Below are positions 53,815 through 60,000 of a stretch of DNA of 60,000 nucleotides, piece by piece. The stretch is taken from contig CM022665.1 of NCBI GenBank assembly GCA_012295275.1, forward strand, positions 47,539,602 to 47,599,601, in the 5' to 3' direction. The DNA is from Chrysomallon squamiferum. Lineage: Eukaryota > Mollusca > Gastropoda > Neomphalida > Peltospiridae. The notes under the pieces were generated by a model, which was given only the letters and a program-made list of their open reading frames with translations, had not been told where the DNA came from and did no database searches. Numbering within the stretch: position 1 is the first letter of the stretch; every line of letters begins with the position of its first letter. A program made the translations under genes and the position numbers.

Positions 53815-56800
53815 GTTTGTGTGTGTATATATATATATATTGTTTTTCAATATTTATAAAATAAAATTATTTTCCACTGCTTCAGTCACGTTAATGGTAG
53901 AAATGTAATTATATTCATTAATCTATCATAAATAAATTATGGCATAAATACAACATAACTTAACTTTTTTGTCCTTATTTGTTTTTTTTTTTTTTTTTTT
54001 TTTTTTCAATATTTATGAAATAAAATAATTTAAATTACACAAAAATAGAATTATATCTATTATTACAGGTATGGCATTACTGTAACTCAGTGAACTTTTT
54101 ATTTATGTATTTTTATTACTTTTTGTTCGTTTGTTGTAGGTTTTCCTTTCTTTTATTTAATTTATTTTCTTTATTATTATTTTTTTAATATATTTATGAT
54201 ACAATCATATACTATAAATAAATTAATTTTTTTTTTTTGAAATTCATTCACACATTCATTCAGTAACAGTCAGAGAAAAACATATGCAGAATAAAAATAT
54301 ATTTTATTATCTTTTTTTATATTACACCTACATTTTTTTTTTCTTTTTTATCTTTTTTTTTTTTTTTTTTTTTGTTTCTTTTGTTTCATTTGTTCTTTTC
54401 TGTTTTAAATCCTACAAAATTATCCCTTAGTTTGATCAATAGAGATAACCGAAAATAAATTATCATTGAACACAGAAATACAGCTGGTAACAATGAAAAG
54501 CAGATAATCAATAGATTAATTAAACTATTTTCCATCTCACCTTGGTTTCTTTTTAACAGTGCACTTTTGTCTGCTTACAACAAAACAGTGCAGTTTTGTT
54601 ACAGCTACTTTAATCTTTTAAAACTTGTGTCTGTTTACGTCACAAACAAAAAAACTATAAATATTTTCGTTCACGAGTACACACAATAATAACATTAGGG
54701 TTACAACATCTGAATACAGCACTGGAAACTGCAATGAATGCGAAACCATCATAATCGTTCAACTCAATTATTAATTAGTGTTATCAAATCTAAATACTGC
54801 ACAGAAAACTTCAATGAATGAGAAACAATAAAATATTTCCATACAGAAGCCTGCAGAGGTGTTTATCTGAATAATAAATTAGTGTTATTGTGTGTGTTAT
54901 TACATCTAAATGTTTGCACAGAAAAAAACCACAACAAACGAGAAACTATAAATAGTTTCACACATAATCATCTCTCTGAATTATAAATTAGAAATATTGT
55001 ATCTAAATACCACACAGAAAAGTACCTGCGTACCTAATATCTTTTGTTTTCTAACCTGATATGATTTGTAGATATACAAATAAAAATTATAGCTTGTACT
55101 TTACATGGCTGCACCTGTAACACATTCTCACCTATTTTACATTCACACCTAGGTATGCAACATTCATTTATCTTAATGATAAAGACAAACACACACCTAC
55201 TTTAAGCTAGCTGAAAAAAAAAAACATTTTACCTTAATTTACGCGAATGATAAAAAAAATATATTTTAACCAGTTTAATTTGGTTAAAAAAAAACTCAGA
55301 AGAAATAGCTGTGAACATTACCTCCGAATGACAATAAACAGATAAACATCTACATGTAACTATCATATTTACTCAGTAAAAAAAAATAAAAAAATAAAAT
55401 AAAATAAAAATAGACCCCCCTACCCAATGGGTGTGGCAGATTCTCTTCACACACAAACATTATGGCTAAATTATACCCACTCATGTTAATCTCTCTTTAT
55501 ATATATATATGTTTCGCGGCATAGAATAACCAGTCACATGGTGAAAATGATCAAAACTGTGGTTTTGATGGAATACATAAAAAAAACCACATTCTATCGA
55601 TCAAAAACACATGTAATGAATTATCAAAAAAAATCGGATTAAAACTTAGGGAATATTTTACAGAATTTCGTATAAAAAGAATTAGGTCTTTCTCACAAAA
55701 ACTATTTCTCTGTGTTAACAGGCTGTGAACAAAAAAATAAACATCTGACTGGTTATCCCACACCACCACACACACAGGTTCAGTCATCAGATGCATTTAA
55801 CATTAGTTTGTTTAACACAAGAACAGTCTAAACCAGGGATCACCAACACAGTAACCACGGGCAACATGTTGCCCTCCCACTCCCACAAGAACCACACCAG
55901 TCGCCCACAGGCCTGTTCCTAAAATATTTACACAATTACTGAAATCAACAGAATTAAATATTGAATATTGATATTATCTGTATCCAACCTTGTTAGGTCA
56001 CTGGTGATAATTATTGTGGAGAAATCATTAATATGATCTGTGACTTCATACAGATGGGTATCATTAATAATAACATATAACTGAAGATAAACTGAACAGA
56101 TTTGTTATTTCAGAATGGTGTATCAAACAGATAGCCCTTTGTGTGACTCAGTACCTGTGAAGTTGATCTCATGTTCAAAATGGTTGGTGAGCCTTGGTCT
56201 AAATACAGTTGTTGTTTTTTTTAGAAATTTGTCAGCTGTTAAGAAAAGGAAAAGTACTAATAGAGAACAAACCTGTTGGTGGAACGCAGGCAAACAGAAC
56301 CTTCCAAAAGAGAGTGAGAAAATGCATGACGTAGTCCATGCAGGACGGCAGCTTTTCTTCAGCCTCTTCGTCTGTGGCGTCATCATCGCCTACAACATCA
56401 ACATCGTGTTTATGAATTATAGCAACATCATGTTTATAAATTACAACATCATTGTGTTTATAAATTACAACATCATTGTGTTTATAAATTACAACATCAT
56501 TGTGTTTATAAATTACAACATCATTGTGTTTATAAATTACAACATCATTGTGTTTATAAATTACAACATCATCATGTTTATAAATTACAACATCATCGTG
56601 TTTATAAATTACAACATCATCGTGTTTATAAATTACAACATCATCATGTTTATAAATTACAACATCATCATGTTTATAAATTACAACATCATTGTGTTTA
56701 TAAATTACAACATTATCATGTTTATAAATTACAACATCATTGTGTTTATAAATTATGACAAATGTTTATAAACTATAATATAACAGATGTTTATACATTG

Positions 56801-57405
56801 TATTATATAACAAATGTTTGTAAATTGTAATGCATAACAGACTTTTATGAATTATATTGTCAAATGAACTTTCATAAATTATAATATTTAATAAAAAATT
56901 AAAGTTTATATTATATATAAAAAAATAGTCATAACTTATATTGTGTAACAAACTTTTATAACTTGTAAAATGTAACAGACTTTTATAAATTATGTAACAT
57001 TATATAGTATTGTCAAATATCCCTTTTCTTTTATACTTACATATATATCTGTCTATACATGTTATCTATCTATATGTCTATGTGAATGTTGTGATGAAGA
57101 AATAAATAAATAAAATTTAAGACAAAATGCACTAAATGACAAAAAGAAGTGGGTGTTGTGATGAAGTGGATGTTGTGATGAAGTGCATGTTGTGATGAAG
57201 TGGATGTTGTGATGAAGTGGGTGTTGTGATGAAGTGGATGTTGTGAAGAAGTGGACGTTGTGATGAAGTGGATGTTGTGATGAAGTGGTTTACGAAGTGA
57301 CTTACCTGGGCTCACTGTGATTGCTTCGACAAACTGCTCTCGCCACGACGATGTTCCCACCACCATCGATGTGTTCGCTTTCTTCAGCAGCTTGTCAACA
57401 ACACT
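49836..57405 (-). CDS. Na+/Ca2+ exchanger, C-terminal half (SLC8 family)
   Basis: Plasma-membrane antiporter that expels one Ca2+ for three Na+. Exons visible: 57306-57405, 56273-56389, 52382-52540 and 49836-50212. All junctions are GT/AG and phase 1. The protein part runs from the end of the cytosolic loop (VVGTSSWREQFVEAITVSPG) through an acidic linker, then PSCMDYVMHFLTLFWKVLFA, the start of the second membrane bundle. The alpha-2 repeat follows, with GTSVPDTFASK and GNVTGSNAVNVFLGIG, whose Thr, Asp, Ser and Asn residues bind ions. The last helices end with AYCYIPAF and TAA. Upstream exons (signal peptide, alpha-1 repeat, Ca2+-binding CBD1/CBD2 loops) lie beyond the right edge or were not found. 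About 209 residues are covered of a usual 900 or more. No key residue is missing. Confidence 0.93.
50470..51000. repeat. Degenerate tandem repeat in NCX last intron
   Basis: Two near-identical copies of about 118 bp (50485-50720) share GAAACCTGAACATCGATTTT, TAATGATATTAAACTTTCAT and TTATCAGAATCATTGCTATA. Two or three more diverged copies follow to about 51000. Confidence 0.8.
51403..51760. repeat. TC microsatellites with duplicated spacer block
   Basis: Three long (TC)n tracts are separated by two copies of a block of about 70 bp (51489-51557 and 51617-51682). Each block contains CCATTATCCTNTGCACAACT and ATTGTCATGGTGCAATCAAC, and they are almost identical. The whole TC-plus-block unit of about 128 bp has thus been duplicated recently. 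Confidence 0.93.
52057..52345. repeat. 15-17-bp minisatellite next to an NCX exon
   Basis: About 17 copies of a unit like GGTTACAACACAAAACTC, with variants of the first bases (GGTGAC, GATGAC, AATGAC). The array ends about 40 bases from the donor of the 52382-52540 exon, on its intron side. Confidence 0.88.
52382..52540 (-). CDS. NCX exon, alpha-2 repeat first half
   Basis: 159 bases, phase 1 at both ends. Encodes DYWGGWACFFVSIIVIGLLT, AVIGDLASGFGCTVGLKD and TVTAISFVALGTSVP. GTSVP is the first half of the alpha-2 ion-binding motif, completed by DTFASK in the last exon. Donor GTGAGG, acceptor TTGTTTTCAG. Confidence 0.95.
52555..53620. repeat. Higher-order array with TA cores in NCX intron
   Basis: About a dozen copies of GTAATAAATAAAACTTCAAC, TACATCTCTACTTTATTCTG and TTAAA followed by a variable (TA)n tract, in units of 60-110 bp. 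A longer period of about 180 bp is visible: blocks with AAAATAGTAGTCTGAAAACA recur at about 53254 and 53443. That sequence also resembles the exon-flanking sequence at 52535-52550, so the array may have been seeded from the intron edge. Confidence 0.85.
53621..55830. other. NCX intron, no features
   Basis: AT-rich intronic DNA with an ATT array (53762-53812), short TA tracts, and T runs at 53980-54006 and 54352-54374. No exon or mobile element recognised. Confidence 0.5.
55833..56085 (+). mobile_element. hAT-like nonautonomous element fragment
   Basis: Begins CAGGGATCACCAACACAGTA and goes on with CACGGGCAACATGTTGCCC and AGTCGCCCACAGGCCTGTTC. Later GAGAAATCATTAATATGATC and TGTGACTTCATACAGATGGG occur. 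The opening CAGGGRTCACCAAC and the overall pattern resemble hAT-family ends known from other animals. The right end is not clear and there is no transposase. Judged from memory of the family pattern, not a search. Confidence 0.42.
56273..56389 (-). CDS. NCX exon, acidic linker and first helix of second bundle
   Basis: 117 bases, phase 1 at both ends. Encodes GDDDATDEEAEEKLPSCMDY and VMHFLTLFWKVLFACVPPT. The acceptor reads GATGTTGATGTTGTAG, without a normal pyrimidine tract, and is continuous with the adjacent 24-bp minisatellite. Donor is GTTTGT. Confidence 0.9.
56392..56765. repeat. 24-bp minisatellite abutting an NCX splice acceptor
   Basis: About 15 copies of a 24-bp unit, TTTATAAATTACAACATCAT plus TGTG (or CGTG/CATG), run head to tail without indels. 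The period is a multiple of three, so the + frame stays open as an artefactual Asn-Tyr-Asn-Ile-Ile repeat. The left end of the array is the acceptor of the NCX exon at 56389. Confidence 0.95.
56766..57000. repeat. Degenerate TTTATAAATTATAATATAACA repeat
   Basis: Diverged 30-36 bp units containing ACAGATGTTTATAAATTATA-like sequence continue the preceding array with much more variation, as expected of older copies. Confidence 0.65.
57145..57292. repeat. 17-bp minisatellite beside an NCX donor
   Basis: About nine copies of GTGGATGTTGTGATGAA, ending about 14 bases from the donor of exon 57306-57405. A minus-strand frame reads through exon and array together, but the donor GTAAGT makes exon termination far more likely. 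Confidence 0.9.
57306..57405 (-). CDS. NCX exon, end of cytosolic loop
   Basis: 100 bases between acceptor CTTCTGTTGCAG and donor GTAAGT, phase 0 in and phase 1 out. Encodes SVVDKLLKKANTSMVVGTSS then WREQFVEAITVSPG. This is the conserved stretch before the second transmembrane bundle in SLC8 proteins. Confidence 0.92.
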
Positions 57406-57429
57406 CTGCAACAGAAGAGTCAATGTGAA

Positions 57430-58040
57430 ACTTGATTTGTTAGCAGTTTATTTCACATATTCCTGATGTCAAACAGCCATTTATGTTATCTTTATGTTAT
57501 CTTTATTTCAAACAGTCATTTAATGATTACTTTTTATATCAGAGAAAAAGACAATTGATTTCTTGTTTAATGACATTGTAATGATCAACGTTTTGTAAAT
57601 CAGTTAATTTTGTAAAAAGGTAACTGTAACAGAATAAACGTAAAACTTGATTTGTTACCAGTTTATTTCACGTATTCTTGATGTCAAACAGTTATTTTGC
57701 TTTTTATAACAGATAAAAAATCAATTGATTTGTTGTTTAATGACATCCCAATGATTAGTTTTTTATAACAGGTAAAAAAAAAAGGTAACTGTAACAGAAA
57801 AATTAACATAAACTGGATTTGTTACCAATTTACTTCACATAATCTTCATGTCAAACAGTCATTTACTTTTTATATCAGCAAAAAAGTAATTGATTTGTTG
57901 TTTAATGACATTGTAACGATCAACTTTTTTAATAACAGTTAATTTTGTAAAAAGGTAAACTGTAACAGAATTAATGTTAACTTGAATTTTTTACCAATTT
58001 ATTTTACATAATCTTGATGTCAAACAGTTCCTGAACGACA
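57430..58040. repeat. Degenerate tandem repeat of about 190 bp
   Basis: Three to four diverged copies share AACTTGATTTGTTACCAGTT, TATTTCACATATTCTTGATG and TCAAACAG, then TTGATTTGTTGTTTAATGAC. They sit upstream of the NCX exon at 57405, in intron sequence. Confidence 0.75.
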
Positions 58041-58620
58041 TGACAAAGATTACAATAATAAAAAAAAAGAGTCAACTGATCTATTGTTTAATGATATCAC
58101 AGGGATAAATTTTGTATAATATGTACATATGTCTGTCTGTCTGTCTGCCTGTATGAATGTCTGTCTATTTGTTTGTGTCTGTATATATGTACATGTGTTT
58201 GTGTGTGCGTGTGTCTGTGTTTGTGCATTAATTAATGAACGTATGTATGTATGTATGTATGTATGTATGTATGTATGTATGTACATAAAAATGACTGTAT
58301 AAGTAAATGTATATGTATGAATACATGTGTGTTTATATAAGTGGGTGAATGAGTGGGTGGGTGTACATTACATCATAATTAATTACATATTTTTAACAAG
58401 TAATACTTGCACTTCTCAAACTTCATATCACCTCATTATTTCTCTCGGCTTCTTTCATTATTCAATTCGTAAAAAACCCCACAAAAAACCAAAAAAAACC
58501 AAAAAAAAAATCCAACCTCATAACAAAGGTAAAACATCTTTCTTCCAAATAAGAAAATTATAGTCTAATTTGTCCTTTTTTTTAATTTTTTTTAGTTTGT
58601 TTTATTACACAAACAGCAGG
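58041..58620. repeat. CTGT and TATG repeats in NCX intron
   Basis: CTGT repeats near 58130-58170 and a run of about 10 TATG units at 58240-58281, followed by unremarkable AT-rich DNA. No exon seen. Confidence 0.75.
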
Positions 58621-58800
58621 AGGCATTCAAATTAAATTAATGACTGTTTTCTTGTTTGCAACCCACAGGAAGTGACTACAATTAGTTCTGTTTCGCAAAC
58701 ACTGGTTTGTCTGTTTGTCTGTGTGTGTGCGAGATATTCAAATTAACTTAATGACTGGTTTCTCCTCCTGGTTTGCGCTACCAGGAAGTGAACGCACTTG
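58620..58800. repeat. Duplicated segment, about 111-bp period
   Basis: Two copies share ATTCAAATTAAATTAATGAC, TG-TTTCT and CAGGAAGTGA. The first is at about 58626-58680 and the second at 58737-58793. They are imperfect copies with a divergent centre. Confidence 0.65.
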
Positions 58801-59009
58801 GAAATAAGTTTCGTTACAGAGTCAATTATAGAGAAACCTTTTTCACTGCAGGAACTGAACAGCAGTGACCACCATGAAGATCTCCATTTTGTTAAGAGTC
58901 ATCAGGTGCTTACAAGAAAAGTGGGGGTGTGGTCTGTTTTGTCCTGACAGGATTTTTTATTTTTTTATATTTTTCACTAATTTTGATATATAAAGTCGAT
59001 GTGCTTATT

Positions 59010-59215
59010 ATACAAGATTTAAATTTTTGTTCACACAGTAAGGGGGTGGTCGATAATATGTAATATCTACATAAATATATAAAATTAAAATTTTTGTTCA
59101 CAGAGGAAAGGGTTGGTTACTTTGTATGGATTCAAATTATTTTCCACTCATCTTTTTTTTTAAATTTTTACATAACATCTACAATTTAAATTTTTGTTCG
59201 CATAGCAAAGGGCTG
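59010..59215. repeat. Three copies of AAATTTTTGTTCACAGAGNAAAGGG
   Basis: Core copies at about 59018-59045, 59087-59112 and 59186-59212 share TAAATTTTTGTTCACA(C)AG followed by (T/C)AAGGG. Spacing is about 70 and 100 bp. Confidence 0.65.
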
Positions 59216-59462
59216 TTCTGTATCTGGACTTAAGACATTTTATTAAAACAAAATAAGTGAAAAATAAATTATGTGCACATACAAACAAAATTTTAAATTT
59301 CTGTTTTAATTAAAAAAAAAAAAAAAAAAAAAAAAAAGAAGAAGCATTGAGTATTAATAAATAAAAATACACAGCAAGTGTTGTCTGTTTGTAACTACGG
59401 GGTTTAGCTCTTTCTGTCTGAGTCACTGCTGTGAGTTCGGTTTGTGGTAAAAACCATCAATA

Positions 59463-59813
59463 ACAGGTCGAGGATCCATTATCCGAAAATCAAAAATTCC
59501 AAAATCCAAAAAGCTCCAAACATTCTGCAAATTTGTTTCCAAACATCAGAAATATTGTCATCTTACAATTTTTAGGAATGTTTTGCATACATGAATTTTT
59601 ATTTCAATCACAAAATTATTTAAAATGTTACATTACAAAATCTTGCAGACTGTCTGTATAAACTGTATATGAAAAATAAACAGAATTCATATTTAGAACT
59701 CAGATCCTAGTCTCAGGATGTCTCCTTGTATTATAAAATCTAAAAAAAAAAATTCTTAAATCTGAAACAATTTCCAGTCCCAAGCATTTTGGGACAAAAG
59801 GTTCTCAACCTGT
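59463..59813. mobile_element. Tigger-like (pogo clade) nonautonomous element
   Basis: Left end ACAGGTCGAGGATCCATTAT, then CCGAAAATCAAAAATTCC and AAAATCCAAAAAGCTCC. Right end CCCAAGCATTTTGGGACAAA and AGGTTCTCAACCTGT. Ends are imperfect inverted repeats (ACAGGTYGAG...CTCAACCTGT). The interior (ACAAAATTATTTAAAATGTT, GTATATGAAAAATAAACAGA) also follows the layout of Tigger/pogo-type elements known from vertebrate genomes. At about 350 bp it has no transposase. Family name is from memory and should be treated as provisional. Confidence 0.5.
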
Positions 59814-59962
59814 TCTGTGATTATGGCTCTCAGAAGACTTGAACAGTTTCAGTTAGAAAACTTCGAGAGCTGCTGATGAATCTCTTTCAGTAACAAATCT
59901 TGGATGTGCCACACAAATAAATAAAAATCTCAAATCTGTTTTCTATTGATGGCTTTCCTTAT

Positions 59963-59963
<1 letters not shown>

Positions 59964-60000
<37 letters not shown>
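59964..60000. repeat. T homopolymer at window edge
   Basis: At least 37 T in a row continue past the window end. Similar T or A homopolymers of 20-60 recur through the window (5326-5381, 28731-28759, 43303-43335, 47644-47690). Confidence 0.95.

Noticed and set aside
56115-56771. 218-codon + frame
   Set aside because: It runs antisense through the NCX exon and then through a 24-bp minisatellite whose length is a multiple of three, which keeps any frame open.
57070-57423. 117-codon minus frame with His-Asn-Ile-His repeats
   Set aside because: Only 57306-57405 is the NCX exon; the rest is read-through past a consensus donor into a 17-bp minisatellite.
58815-58925. Possible additional NCX exon
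   Set aside because: The minus translation (MEIFMVVTAVQFLQ) does not match the expected loop sequence before SVVDKLLKK, and the phase does not fit.

Overview
The window is animal nuclear DNA. It is AT-rich, full of microsatellites and minisatellites, and its genes are split by introns. Codon use and domain content (an SLC8 Na+/Ca2+ exchanger, an animal-type trans-3-hydroxyproline dehydratase, and a THAP/YqaJ transposon of the ISL2EU type) fit a marine invertebrate, most plausibly a mollusc. The species assignment is inference. No ribosomal RNA, confident tRNA, CRISPR array or prokaryotic operon is present.

Layout. 1-10.1 kb: no confident gene, only tandem repeats, homopolymers and one small candidate ORF (6842-6976). 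10.15-10.84 kb: GC-rich terminal exon (+) of an unrecognised disordered protein. 10.85-18.5 kb: repeats, a perfect DR1 motif and two tRNA-head-like SINE fragments. 18.50-19.74 kb: a GC-rich single coding exon (-) for a 412-residue unrecognised Ser/Arg-rich protein whose stop codon lies in an 18-bp repeat of bZIP-type sites. 24.58-24.94 kb: a highly charged 118-residue ORF (-). 26.85-29.95 kb: complete four-exon L3HYPDH gene (-), with an apparent 2-base deletion in the last exon. 31.4-37.7 kb: an ISL2EU-like DNA transposon with a THAP exon, seven tandemly duplicated 35-codon exons, a transposase N-terminal exon, a decayed DDE core and a YqaJ-nuclease fragment on the opposite strand. 38-49.8 kb: no recognised gene, with a large CA-rich minisatellite and long A-rich DNA. 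49.84-57.41 kb: the four last exons (-) of an SLC8/NCX exchanger whose 5' part lies beyond the right edge. Its introns carry several arrays, a hAT-like fragment and a minisatellite that runs into a splice acceptor. 59.46-59.81 kb: a Tigger-like DNA transposon copy.

No functional link between the genes is visible. L3HYPDH acts in hydroxyproline catabolism and NCX in Ca2+ efflux; three other genes are unrecognised. The most unusual object is the ISL2EU-like locus. Its first ten exons join in frame into a 449-residue reading frame (THAP, seven repeats, transposase N-terminus) that stops where the catalytic core decays. It has expanded internally by copying one exon-intron unit of about 300-360 bp seven times, keeping every splice site.
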